Shown here: piece after piece, positions 1 to 9,313 of the stretch
How the letters are laid out: the number at the start of each line of letters is the position of its first letter
Numbering within the stretch: position 1 is the stretch's first letter
Assembly: GCA_963678375.2 (NCBI GenBank)
Contig: OY782831.1
Coordinates: forward strand, 2,232,001 to 2,296,000
Direction: 5' to 3'
Length of the DNA stretch: 64,000 nucleotides
Origin: JAEKNW01 sp963678375
Lineage (GTDB): Bacteria; Cloacimonadota; Cloacimonadia; Cloacimonadales; JAFGVF01
The notes under the pieces: generated by a model
Database searches by the model: none
What the model saw: only the letters and a program-made list of their open reading frames with translations
Told to the model about the DNA's origin: nothing
Translations under genes and position numbers: made by a program

Positions 1-168
1 TTCTCTAAAAATAGCAAGACCACCTTTAGCATAGTTACCAGCATACATATCTCCACTACCAGGAACTAAAGCTGACATAGCGAGTGATAATTTTGTAGAA
101 TGAATTTTATCAGCATTTATAGTTATGATTAGTAATAAGGTTAGAATTATTAGTATTAACTTTTTCAC
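1..168 (-). CDS. DUF5683-like exported protein, 5'-terminal part only
   Basis: A reading frame starts at a GTG at 166-168, one base after the stop of the upstream gene, and runs off the left edge without a stop. It begins MKKLILIILTLLLI, a plain signal peptide, followed by an ST-KLSLAMSALVPGSGDMYAG stretch. The next gene upstream has the equivalent STKLAVTMSAILPGAGSIY, so the two are tandem paralogues. The pattern fits DUF5683-type small envelope proteins, whose function is not established. Only 56 codons are visible. The GTG start is chosen because no other start keeps the signal peptide. Confidence 0.6.
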   Translation of the reverse strand, partial: MKKLILIILTLLLIITINADKIHSTKLSLAMSALVPGSGDMYAGNYAKGGLAIFRE

Positions 169-1098
169 TTAGAACCTCTGACTTATGAAAATCATAGGAG
201 TGAACCTATCATTTTTGCTGGTAGCTGCATAGTTAAACTTAAAATTACTTTGTGAAATATAGTTTTTATTATATCTTTGGACTGCTAAACCAGCATCAAT
301 AGCAGATACAACTCTATTTAGAAGCATACCATATAGGAAGTAATCAGCTTTATTATACTGGTCTTGAGTATCTTTTCTCATCTGAATATACTCTGATCTC
401 ATTGGTGAATAGTAGCCATCATCAATATTTTCACTATAGTGTTCGTTAGTTAATTCATAACCGATAATAGTATGATTAATATCTTCCGAATCTGAGCTCC
501 ATAAGACTATCGGATCAACTGAACCTTCACTTAAAGAACCCTGGCCATTGTAGGCATATCTTTCATACCAATCAGCCCAACCATAGATGTATTTATTATA
601 TTTCCCCACATCTTCATAGAAGTGTTGGGTATTTTGTTGGTCTAAACGATAGAAACCATTGATACCTAGGTCATATATATCATCTGAGTTTATATCTGAT
701 ACATAAGATTCAACAATACTTTGAAATTCTCTATTATAGCGAGGACCAGAATAGATTTCCTGTCCACTTTGAGGATCATAAAGAGTTATATTTTCACCAT
801 TAACATATCTTTCATAATCTCTTTCTTGGTCAATAGCTTCTTGTCTAGCTGAAATATAGCCATAGATCAGAGCTCCCTCAATAACTGGAAAGATATAGCC
901 TACCCAACGGGAAGGATTAACATAGATTGAGCCTGCTCCGGGAAGAATTGCAGACATAGTAACAGCAAGTTTAGTACTCTTCTTTTGGTAGTTAACTTGA
1001 ATAACACTATTTTCTAATTCTAAATCATCAATGAGAGGTTGGGCAAAGATGTTTAAGGTTAAGGTGACCATGAGCAGAATTAGCAGATATTTTCTCAT
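169..1098 (-). CDS. DUF5683-like exported protein
   Basis: A 309-residue protein with an N-terminal signal peptide (MRKYLLILLMVTLTLNIFA, cleavage expected after AQ). Residues 40-75 hold the conserved segment STKLAVTMSAILPGAGSIY followed by a hydrophobic stretch (YIFPVIEGALIYGY), as in DUF5683-like envelope proteins. The middle is rich in Tyr, Asp and Asn, and the C-terminus ends in MIFISQRF, compatible with outer-membrane association. It lies 8 bp downstream of the M6 peptidase gene and abuts the next paralogue, so the three probably form an operon. Biochemical role unknown. Confidence 0.6.
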   Translation of the reverse strand: MRKYLLILLMVTLTLNIFAQPLIDDLELENSVIQVNYQKKSTKLAVTMSAILPGAGSIYVNPSRWVGYIFPVIEGALIYGYISARQEAIDQERDYERYVNGENITLYDPQSGQEIYSGPRYNREFQSIVESYVSDINSDDIYDLGINGFYRLDQQNTQHFYEDVGKYNKYIYGWADWYERYAYNGQGSLSEGSVDPIVLWSSDSEDINHTIIGYELTNEHYSENIDDGYYSPMRSEYIQMRKDTQDQYNKADYFLYGMLLNRVVSAIDAGLAVQRYNKNYISQSNFKFNYAATSKNDRFTPMIFISQRF

Positions 1099-1106
1099 TT
1101 GTTCTC

Positions 1107-4100
1107 CTATTTAGTTACAGCAAATTTAAATTTATAAGTTGATTTCTCTTCAATAAGTCCGATATAGATTCCTGAACTAATATTGGAGAAGTCAAGAAGA
1201 GCATCAACATGATCAAGATCATTTGCTTCAATATTAGTCTCTTGAACTAACTTTCCAGCTATATCAAAGATTTTGAATTTCGTATTATTTTCAATATTAA
1301 AGATTCTCACAGTAGCTAGCATATCCTTAACTGGGTTAGGGAAAATGTAAGCTGTTATCTTGCCATTATTACTTTCAGTTTGATTAGGTTGAGCAATAAA
1401 ACTGAGATTTCTATTTGAATTAGAGGTGTTGGGTTCCCAAATAACTGGATTAGTTAGGTTCTTTTTTTCAACCCATTGTAAGATTACAGAATTTTCAAAA
1501 CTATTAATTTGGAAAAAATAACCAAGGGAGTCACCATCTTCACTTTCATAATGTGAAAATAGCCTATTCTTACTTGTATCAATTAAATTGAGAGAGGAAT
1601 CAATCATATCTTGATTTAAATTCCAAGCTAAATAATTTCCTTCTTTAATAGGTAGATAAACTGTCTTTCCATAATAGTCTGATTCTTCGCTGTTTAAAAA
1701 GCTGTTATCCATAACTAGGATTTCTCCTTCTGTAAAGTTATGGTTATAAAATCTTCTTGGGAAATTTAAAGGGAAAGTACCATCTAAATAATTTGCATAA
1801 ACTCTATTCCCAGCTGAGAAAAGAATATAAACACCCTGTTGGTCTGTATTTAGAGCTAGTTCTGAAGATGTTTCACTTGTAATTGAATTAGAGTAATCAT
1901 ATACTAGCTTAACCTCTGATTTATCATAAGAGTAGATTTTGTTATCAACAGTTTTCATAATTAAGAACTGGCCAGTTTTAAATTCTTCTTCCATTTGATT
2001 CTGTTCAAACTTGTTGAGGATTACTGGTTTTGATGTTATTGGACCAGGTAGGTCAATATTGACACCAGCAATTAAATCAATAATGAGTTCGTCAGTTAAA
2101 AAGAAAATATCAGTATCTGACACAACAATATGGTTAACTTGATAGTCCATTTGAGTGATTTCAATAGAGTTGCTCGCAGTTTTGAATTTAATTTCTAATA
2201 CTTTATTATCAGTTTTCATATAATATTTATTATCATAGTATTGAGGTAACTGACTTATCATATTATTTAGCTCAAATGTATAAGCAACATTATTTCTAAG
2301 AACTAGCATTTTTGAGTTATAAAACAAAACTAATTCATCATTATTATCGTTATCAAAATCAACTTTTTGCATTGGTTGTATTGTTTCTATTTGAGAAATC
2401 GGAACATCTAGAGCGATGGAAGAAAAGCTTTCGAAATCATGTTCAGATTTATCAAAATAGTAAAGATCAATTGATGAGTTGTTAATGATAGCAATATCAG
2501 AGAGTTTAGTTGTTCCATCAAAAATAGGTGAAACAGATAGAATTTCTCTTTCAGAAGTAATTGAAGTAGTCCTATTAAGAATTGGTGATCCATAAGAGAA
2601 AGTCATTTCATTACTGGCTTGAGAAATATTATAAAGTCCAGATGAGTAAGAAGCTCCCAAAGAGGTCATTAAAGGTGGGGTAGAGCTAGAGTTCAGCCTA
2701 TCATTATGGATAGATTCATTCCAACCAGCAAAGAAGTCATTTCCTCCAACAGTTTCAAAGTCTGGCATATTTTTAAAGTAATACTCAAAAGCAGTTCCTT
2801 TCCAATAATAAGCATATACATTTCCGATATCAGGTATTGCATCGGCTTCAATTATCTCTACACCTCTATGGTTATAGACTGTATTTACAAAATTGTTGTC
2901 AAAGTTAGAAACAAAGTTACCTTGAGAATCATAAGAGCCTTGATTATAAAGGATATCATTATTCACTTTCCAGACAAGTAATCCACCACCTATAGCATTC
3001 AAGTCTCCATCAATAAAAGAAGGAAGTAGGTAATCATACTCAAAAGTTGGTGAATTATTGTTATCAGCATATGCTGTAGGATGAAGTGCTATTCTACCAT
3101 CTAAAGCAGAATATACAGCAGTTCCACCATCTCCATCAGGGTCAACATTTCTATTTTCTATTAAGATATATTCATCTTGGGAAATTTGTAATTTATAAAT
3201 ATATGGTGCTTTGGTTAGACTAAATCTCTCTTCAGCACAGGTAATTTTAATCTCTTGTAACTTAGCAAGACTTTCGATATCTTTTAAAATGCCACGTTGT
3301 CTAAAACTCTCTTCAAACATTAAAACACGGGAGAAAGCTCCTGGAAGTGCGGGAATAATACCTTCAATTGAATATGTTTTATCATCTATACCTGAACCCA
3401 TTCCAACTTCAGCCGATCCACCAGAATCCATTATATCGAATGAACCTACCATAGGGTAGTAACTATTAACTGCATAGAGATCAACTAGTCCTAACGAATG
3501 TCCAAACTCGTGGAACATGACACCATTAAGAGCACCATAACCACTGACTTGAATGTTTCCTCCACCAAAATCGTACTCACTAATATCCTGAGTTATTGTT
3601 TCTGGAATATTGCAAGCATAATCTATAGTATGACTTCCACCATCTACAACAGCTTCTTTACCATCTCCTACTCTTATGAAGAAAGAGGGAATATCACTTG
3701 GGGTATCAGCTAATACATCATGTTGCCAATCGGATCCTGCATGAATAATCATATAATGTGAGTAGTCTGCAAAGTTGATTTCTGGAGACTCCTGATCAGC
3801 AGTTTCGAAAGATTCCTTGAAATACTCCTCCATCTTAGCAACAAAAACTTCATTGCTAGCTCCAGGAGGGTTATAATAACCCATTGGTTGGGAAAGAGTA
3901 TAGCAGGGTTTATCTTGTGGATAAATATCCCATTCAAGGTTAAAACCACCTAAACTTGCAGCTAGATAGTAATATCTCATGGCTTCTGCCATTTTATCAT
4001 AATACTCTTGATTATGAGGTGGCTTTGAAAGCTGGATAGGATAGTTATCAGGGGCTTGGAGCAAGAATTGACCGTTACCTGTGGTATTAGGATCATCGAT

Positions 4101-4340
4101 AGTTTCTTCTTGAAAGCCAACCATTATGATAAGAAGTTTATTATAAGATTCATCTCTTAATCTATCTTCTTTGAAACGTTGTGAATCTTTCTTAATAGAA
4201 GAAAGGTATTGTTCAGCAGGGTGTTGCCTCTTTTTAGAAAATTCATTTGCCCTATAAGTAAGAGGTATTTTATCAGCAAAGGCAAACTGGGGTATAAGCC
4301 CCAGTAAGACCACTACGGTTAAAAGTTTAATTCTATTCAT
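1107..4340 (-). CDS. Secreted M6-family metalloprotease with T9SS sorting domain
   Basis: A 1077-residue secreted zinc protease. A signal peptide (residues 1-22) is followed by a peptidase domain in which residues 277-287 read HEFGHSLGLVD, the extended HExxHxxGxxD zinc site of the M6/immune-inhibitor-A family. Glu278 would be the catalytic base. Residues about 580-950 look like beta-propeller or beta-sandwich repeats. The last 80 residues (from IFPNPVKD, with IFDIAGKLV and SSGIYIG) form a type A sorting domain, which predicts export through the type IX system and surface attachment or release. Downstream genes are DUF5683-like and the gene upstream is PorV/PorQ-like. Proteolytic substrate unknown. 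Confidence 0.85.
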   Translation of the reverse strand: MNRIKLLTVVVLLGLIPQFAFADKIPLTYRANEFSKKRQHPAEQYLSSIKKDSQRFKEDRLRDESYNKLLIIMVGFQEETIDDPNTTGNGQFLLQAPDNYPIQLSKPPHNQEYYDKMAEAMRYYYLAASLGGFNLEWDIYPQDKPCYTLSQPMGYYNPPGASNEVFVAKMEEYFKESFETADQESPEINFADYSHYMIIHAGSDWQHDVLADTPSDIPSFFIRVGDGKEAVVDGGSHTIDYACNIPETITQDISEYDFGGGNIQVSGYGALNGVMFHEFGHSLGLVDLYAVNSYYPMVGSFDIMDSGGSAEVGMGSGIDDKTYSIEGIIPALPGAFSRVLMFEESFRQRGILKDIESLAKLQEIKITCAEERFSLTKAPYIYKLQISQDEYILIENRNVDPDGDGGTAVYSALDGRIALHPTAYADNNNSPTFEYDYLLPSFIDGDLNAIGGGLLVWKVNNDILYNQGSYDSQGNFVSNFDNNFVNTVYNHRGVEIIEADAIPDIGNVYAYYWKGTAFEYYFKNMPDFETVGGNDFFAGWNESIHNDRLNSSSTPPLMTSLGASYSSGLYNISQASNEMTFSYGSPILNRTTSITSEREILSVSPIFDGTTKLSDIAIINNSSIDLYYFDKSEHDFESFSSIALDVPISQIETIQPMQKVDFDNDNNDELVLFYNSKMLVLRNNVAYTFELNNMISQLPQYYDNKYYMKTDNKVLEIKFKTASNSIEITQMDYQVNHIVVSDTDIFFLTDELIIDLIAGVNIDLPGPITSKPVILNKFEQNQMEEEFKTGQFLIMKTVDNKIYSYDKSEVKLVYDYSNSITSETSSELALNTDQQGVYILFSAGNRVYANYLDGTFPLNFPRRFYNHNFTEGEILVMDNSFLNSEESDYYGKTVYLPIKEGNYLAWNLNQDMIDSSLNLIDTSKNRLFSHYESEDGDSLGYFFQINSFENSVILQWVEKKNLTNPVIWEPNTSNSNRNLSFIAQPNQTESNNGKITAYIFPNPVKDMLATVRIFNIENNTKFKIFDIAGKLVQETNIEANDLDHVDALLDFSNISSGIYIGLIEEKSTYKFKFAVTK

Positions 4341-4360
4341 ATTATCACGAAATCAGGCAA

Positions 4361-5413
4361 TTAAAATTCTAAGCTAAGTGAGAATAACTTATTATAATCT
4401 GTTAAATCACCACCTTGCTGCATAGCAAAGTCAGCTGATAATCTATACATATTATTGAAAGTATAGTGGATACCTACACCAAATGATGGTCCAACAATTT
4501 CACCAGCAGAGTCATTAACATATCCACCTCTTAGTGAAAGAAGTTTCATATATGTATATTCAACACCAGCATTATAGATATAATCATTATCATCCCAGTC
4601 GGAAACTAATCTTCTGATTAAGTTATCTTCATTAGCAAGGAGTTTATTGACGTCAGCATTAATGGTAACATCAGTATAATCATCACTCCAAGCTTTGTAA
4701 GAAATACCAGTTCTAAGATTTAATGATAATGGATCTTTCTGAGAATCATCAACATAAGTTACATCAGGACCGAAATTCTGAAGTGTTAAACCCCAAGAGA
4801 GTTCACCAATGTATGGATCATCTATGTTAGCATAAGCTAAAATGTCTTTAGCTTTAACACCAAAGTCAAAAGCAAAGGTCATACCAACACCCTTGTTATC
4901 TGTATTACCAGTAGCAGGTCCTAGGTCAGATCGGATAAATTTAAAGTTGGTACCAATTCCCCAGTTTTCATCAAGTTGATATCCATAAGTTAAAGCAACT
5001 GAGATATCATAACTTGAGAAATCACCAAGAGGATTACCTGATTCGTCAGTTTGGGTTTGAGAACCGAGACTCATAAATTGAATAAAAGCACCTACATTAC
5101 CAACTTCAGGGAAGTATTGATTCCAGCTGAGGTATTCGTAGTAAAGGTCATCAATTCCTGAACCTTGGAGCCAGTTAGTGTGCATACCTGCAATTTGTGT
5201 TTTTCTGTTAAAAGCCATAGCACCTGGATTCCAGTATGCTGCATAAGCATCATCTGCATGAGCTACATAAGCTTCGCCCATACCACTAGCACGTGAACCT
5301 GGAGCTATAAGTAAAAAGATTAAAGCACCTTCAGAAACAGCAGTTAGGGCAGTAGGAATTGCCATACATACAATCAATATTGCAATTACCATCGTATTTT
5401 TCATTTTAAACAT
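4361..5413 (-). CDS. PorV/PorQ-family outer-membrane protein
   Basis: A 350-residue beta-barrel candidate. After a signal peptide it has the family signature PGSRASGMGEAYVAHADDAYAAYWNP-like near residues 38-65, then alternating beta strands, and a C-terminus ending in LFSLSLEF with the terminal Phe typical of outer-membrane barrels. PorV-type proteins act as shuttles or accessory barrels of the type IX secretion system, which fits the T9SS sorting domain on the neighbouring M6 peptidase. The ATG at 5413 has GGAGG seven bases upstream. Which PorV/PorQ subfamily it belongs to cannot be told by eye. Confidence 0.8.
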   Translation of the reverse strand: MFKMKNTMVIAILIVCMAIPTALTAVSEGALIFLLIAPGSRASGMGEAYVAHADDAYAAYWNPGAMAFNRKTQIAGMHTNWLQGSGIDDLYYEYLSWNQYFPEVGNVGAFIQFMSLGSQTQTDESGNPLGDFSSYDISVALTYGYQLDENWGIGTNFKFIRSDLGPATGNTDNKGVGMTFAFDFGVKAKDILAYANIDDPYIGELSWGLTLQNFGPDVTYVDDSQKDPLSLNLRTGISYKAWSDDYTDVTINADVNKLLANEDNLIRRLVSDWDDNDYIYNAGVEYTYMKLLSLRGGYVNDSAGEIVGPSFGVGIHYTFNNMYRLSADFAMQQGGDLTDYNKLFSLSLEF

Positions 5414-5564
5414 TTATCCTCCAATGAATAAGTTCGTTATTTTTTTTAATCTAAGGACACATCTCACTGTTGAAACTTTTCAACAATATAAGTGCAAAAT
5501 AAAAATAGTCAAGATAAATAGCAATATTTTTCTGTATTACTCCTAATAAGTTTTGTTTTTGTTA

Positions 5565-5651
5565 TGGTGCCGAAGGCCGGACTCGAACCGGCACGAGCGT
5601 TCACTCGGAGGATTTTGAATCCACTGCGTCTACCAATTTCACCACTCCGGC
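5565..5651 (-). tRNA. tRNA-Leu (anticodon CAA)
   Basis: The minus strand folds as a class II tRNA. The acceptor is GCCGGAG with CTTCGGC (one G-U pair), discriminator A, and an encoded CCA. The D-arm contains GAAATTGGTAGAC, the anticodon loop is TTCAAAA (CAA reads UUG codons), the long variable arm is CGAG-TGAACG-CTCG, and the T-arm is GCCGG-TTCGAGT-CCGGC. The anticodon stem has one U-U mismatch at its second pair. It lies between the PorV-like gene and mfd. Confidence 0.95.
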
Positions 5652-5748
5652 ACTTATTCTTAATTATTATATCAAATATTTATGTCAAGAAAAAACCTAT
5701 ATGATAAGAAAAAAACTCGTTAAAATCATCTATTTATGTTCATTATAT

Positions 5749-8700
5749 CTATATTTTGCTATTATTTACAATATTCAAATATTTTATCAATAATTCAATG
5801 GCTGTGTTAAGTAAACTAGCATGAACAGCCTTTCTTAGGTCAATATAAATTGATAAAGAATCACTATCATCTACTTTTATTGGGAAGTTAACTTCTTTAA
5901 TCAACTCTTTAATTTTGGAACTTTTTGGTCTAATTTGTTTGGGGTATTCCATTACTAATTTTTTATTTTTTATCTGACAAGAAGTAAGTCCAATTTGTTC
6001 AGCTATAAATCTCATTTCAAAATATTGAATTGCTTGCAAGGCTTCCTTAGGCATCTTTCCGAATCTATCTACTAACTCTTCTTTAATTTCCTCAAAAGAT
6101 TCTACACTAGTAAGTTCTTTCATTCTTCGATATAGGTTTATTCTCTCTTTTTCGTCTGCAATATAGGATTCAGGGAAGTAGAAATCTACTCTAATTTTCA
6201 AAGCTTCTAAATTTTCTCTTTTTTCATTCTCGTCAAAAAGCTTACTACTATTTTTGTCAATATTACTCATAGCTTCTCTGAGTAATCTATTGTAGTAATT
6301 AAAACCAACAGATTTTATTGTACCAGATTGCTTTGTCCCTAATAGACTTCCTGCTCCCCTGATCTCTAAGTCTCTGAGGGCTATTTGATAACCTGCACCT
6401 AGATAGTCATATTCAGTTAGGGCGTTAAGACGTTCTCTAGCTTCAAATGATACTGATTCTGGGATAAGGAAATAAGCATAAGCTCTTCGTGTTCCTCTAC
6501 CTACTCTTCCTCTAATTTGATATAACTGGGCTAAACCAAAAGTGTCTGCTCGATTAACTATCATAGTGTTAGCATTAGGAATATCAATCCCATTCTCAAT
6601 AATAGTTGTTGATATTAGTACATCAAATTTATGATGATAAAAGTCTATAATTAAGGATTCTAATTGCTTACCAGACATTTGTCCATGTCCTATTCTAAAT
6701 TTAACATTTGGTAATAAAGCTTCTAGACGAGAAGCTACTGTCTTGATAGTTGTTACTCTATTATGCAAGAAGAAACATTGCCCACCCCGATCTACTTCTC
6801 TCTGAATAGCATCTTTGATTACTTCTTCATCATAAGCCGAGACCATTGTTCTTACAGGTAGTCTATCTTTAGGTGAAGTTTTTATTAATGAAATATCTTT
6901 TAGTTTAGAAAGGGCCATACTCAAGGTCCTAGGAATAGGTGTTGCAGACATATAAAGAGTATCGACATTGGCTTTGATCTGCCTAATCTTTTCTTTTTGT
7001 CTTACTCCAAATCTATGTTCTTCATCAACAACTAAAAGACCTAACCTATGGAAAGTTACATCTTTTGACAAGAGTCTATGTGTACCAATTGCTATATCTA
7101 CTGAACCTTCTGAAATATCAATAATATCTTCTTTTAATCTCCTTGGTGTCCTAAATCTAGATAGCATAGCTATTTTCACAGGATATTGTGCTAATCTCTC
7201 TCTGAAAACCATATAATGCTGTTCAGCAAGCAGTGTTGTTGGGACTAGAACTGCTACTTGATATCCACTCATGACTGCTTTAAAACATGCCCTAATAGCA
7301 ACTTCAGTTTTTCCAAATCCTACATCACCACAAAGCAATCTTTCCATACTTGTTGGTGATTCCATATCTGCCTTAATCTCAGCTGTTGTAGTAAGTTGAT
7401 CAGCTGTCTCTTCATAGAGGAATGACTCTTCCATCTCAATCTGCCATGGACTATCTGGTTCATGAGAAAGTCCCACTCTCATTTTCCTCTCAGCATAAAG
7501 ATTTACTATATCTTGGGCAATAAGTTCTATTTGAGATTTAGCCTTTTTCTTTTGATTTCCCCATTGTTTAGAGCCTATCTTATGTATCTTAGGTTCTGCT
7601 CCCTCATCAGCAATATATTTACTTACTAATTGGATCTGAAAGGTTGGTACATATATTTTATCTCCACCAGCATAGTTAATTACCAAACACTCTATTTGAT
7701 TACCATCAATAGGCATTTTTTGCAAACCTTCAAAGATTCCAATACCGTGGTCAATATGAACAACATAATCACCCTTGTTGAGAGAATCATAATCTACTAA
7801 AGATTCTTTTTTGGAGAATCTAGACTTATATTTCTTATTCTCATATCGATTATAGATATCATGATCAGTATAAACAATCAAATTAGCTTCAGGTAAGACA
7901 AAACCCTTGCTTAAGACCCCTATAGTAAAGTCAATCTTGTTTTCTTTATCACTTAGCAACTCTTTCATTCTGTTGCTTTGACTTTGGTTGTCAGACTGTA
8001 CAATGACTCTAAAACCTTTATCTATATATTCTTGCAGATTCTCTTCAAATTTAGCAAAATCAGCATTAAATTTCTCAATATTTAAATAACTGAAATTAGT
8101 TAGCTTATCTGCTTCTTTAATTGTTTGTTTACTGTTCTGCAGGAAGATAGATTGATAGCTTTTAAGTTGGTCTATTATATAGTCATAATCTTGAAAGAGC
8201 TGAACAGGTGAGGCTAGGCATTCATCTTTGTTCTTGCTTTTCTTTCTGGTGAAAAGTTGATTGGCTTCATTAAAGATTTCAATGGTATCCCCCTTAACAT
8301 ACTGAAATTCATCCCAAAATAGCATAAGATCATCTGCAAAATAATCTAATAAAGTTTGAGTGTTTTCATAAAGCAAAGACACATCCTGTTCAATACCTTG
8401 ATAGAAACCTTCTTCAGAAATCTTGTTAAGAAGAGGTGAATCTGTTTTTACATCATGAAGGGAGACCTCTCTAACGGGTAAAATTAAGGCATTATCAATT
8501 TTTAACTTCTCAGACTTCTGAGTTTGGGGAGAAAAGAATCTTAAAGTTTCAATTTCATCTCCAAAGAATTCTACTCTCAAAGGAAGAGAATGATTAGGTG
8601 AATAAACATCTATAATCCCACCTCTCTTTGATGCCTGCCCTACTTTTCCTACTTGGAAATCAATATTATAGCCCAAGCCAGATAATTCTGAAATTAAAAG

Positions 8701-9159
8701 CTCTGGGTCATACTCTTGTCCAACTTTTAGCTTCTTAATATTTTTAAACAGGAGAGATGAGGGGATCAAGTTTCTAAGTAAAGTTCTTATTGAACATACA
8801 TAAACACATGCTTGCTGGGAAGATAGAATTCTCGATAAAGCCCTAATTCTTAAAGCTCTAATGTTAGCATGCGGAGATCTGTCTTCATAAGGTAAAACTT
8901 CATAATCCGGGATAAACTCAACTTCATCTATGGATAGCAAGACTTCTAAATTAGCTTGAAAATCTTCAGCTAATCTATCGTCCGCCACAACAACTAGTAC
9001 ACTCTTTTTTTCATTCCTAAAAGTATTTGCAACTAATAATGTCTTTAAGGATAGATTAAGATTAGCTACTTGTAGCTTCTGATTATTTTGTATTGCCTCT
9101 CTAATATCTTTACTTACTTTTGTTGCTTCTAAAAAGGGTTGAATTTTATTGTAAAACAT
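5749..9159 (-). CDS. mfd: Transcription-repair coupling factor Mfd
   Basis: A 1136-residue protein, the usual Mfd length. It recognises RNA polymerase stalled at lesions, displaces it with a dsDNA translocase and recruits UvrA. An N-terminal UvrB-like region (about 1-350) includes the RGGIIDVYSP motif. A CarD-like RNA-polymerase interaction domain lies at about 455-515 (DYVVHIDHGIGIFEGL). The SF2 translocase has Walker A GDVGFGKT at 611-618 and Walker B DEEH at 712-715, then GRVGRG and the TRCF C-terminal domain (YFPESYIADEKERI). It appears monocistronic, with its own promoter at 9188-9216 and a GGAG before the ATG. Confidence 0.97.
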   Translation of the reverse strand: MFYNKIQPFLEATKVSKDIREAIQNNQKLQVANLNLSLKTLLVANTFRNEKKSVLVVVADDRLAEDFQANLEVLLSIDEVEFIPDYEVLPYEDRSPHANIRALRIRALSRILSSQQACVYVCSIRTLLRNLIPSSLLFKNIKKLKVGQEYDPELLISELSGLGYNIDFQVGKVGQASKRGGIIDVYSPNHSLPLRVEFFGDEIETLRFFSPQTQKSEKLKIDNALILPVREVSLHDVKTDSPLLNKISEEGFYQGIEQDVSLLYENTQTLLDYFADDLMLFWDEFQYVKGDTIEIFNEANQLFTRKKSKNKDECLASPVQLFQDYDYIIDQLKSYQSIFLQNSKQTIKEADKLTNFSYLNIEKFNADFAKFEENLQEYIDKGFRVIVQSDNQSQSNRMKELLSDKENKIDFTIGVLSKGFVLPEANLIVYTDHDIYNRYENKKYKSRFSKKESLVDYDSLNKGDYVVHIDHGIGIFEGLQKMPIDGNQIECLVINYAGGDKIYVPTFQIQLVSKYIADEGAEPKIHKIGSKQWGNQKKKAKSQIELIAQDIVNLYAERKMRVGLSHEPDSPWQIEMEESFLYEETADQLTTTAEIKADMESPTSMERLLCGDVGFGKTEVAIRACFKAVMSGYQVAVLVPTTLLAEQHYMVFRERLAQYPVKIAMLSRFRTPRRLKEDIIDISEGSVDIAIGTHRLLSKDVTFHRLGLLVVDEEHRFGVRQKEKIRQIKANVDTLYMSATPIPRTLSMALSKLKDISLIKTSPKDRLPVRTMVSAYDEEVIKDAIQREVDRGGQCFFLHNRVTTIKTVASRLEALLPNVKFRIGHGQMSGKQLESLIIDFYHHKFDVLISTTIIENGIDIPNANTMIVNRADTFGLAQLYQIRGRVGRGTRRAYAYFLIPESVSFEARERLNALTEYDYLGAGYQIALRDLEIRGAGSLLGTKQSGTIKSVGFNYYNRLLREAMSNIDKNSSKLFDENEKRENLEALKIRVDFYFPESYIADEKERINLYRRMKELTSVESFEEIKEELVDRFGKMPKEALQAIQYFEMRFIAEQIGLTSCQIKNKKLVMEYPKQIRPKSSKIKELIKEVNFPIKVDDSDSLSIYIDLRKAVHASLLNTAIELLIKYLNIVNNSKI

Positions 9160-9187
9160 CTCTTCTCCATGTTTTAGTTATTGAAGT

Positions 9188-9216
9188 AATAAATATTTTT
9201 TCGTATTTGCTGTCAA
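9188..9216 (-). promoter_or_regulatory. Sigma70-type promoter of mfd
   Basis: On the minus strand a perfect TTGACA (-35, 9211-9216) is followed after 17 bases by TTTATT (-10, 9188-9193), about 30 bases before the mfd start. It was read by eye. No operator-like repeat is seen. Confidence 0.6.
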
Positions 9217-9313
9217 GTATTAGCTGGCGCATTTGGCATTTGACCACAATTAGAAAACAAAAATATTGCCAGACAGATAAAAATTAGTAATTTATTATTA
9301 TGAGGTGGTATGT

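Noticed and set aside
2706..2981. Plus-strand ORFs inside the M6 peptidase gene (also 3211-3459, 3498-3713)
   Set aside because: They are shadows of a strong, motif-bearing minus-strand gene and have no SD or family pattern.
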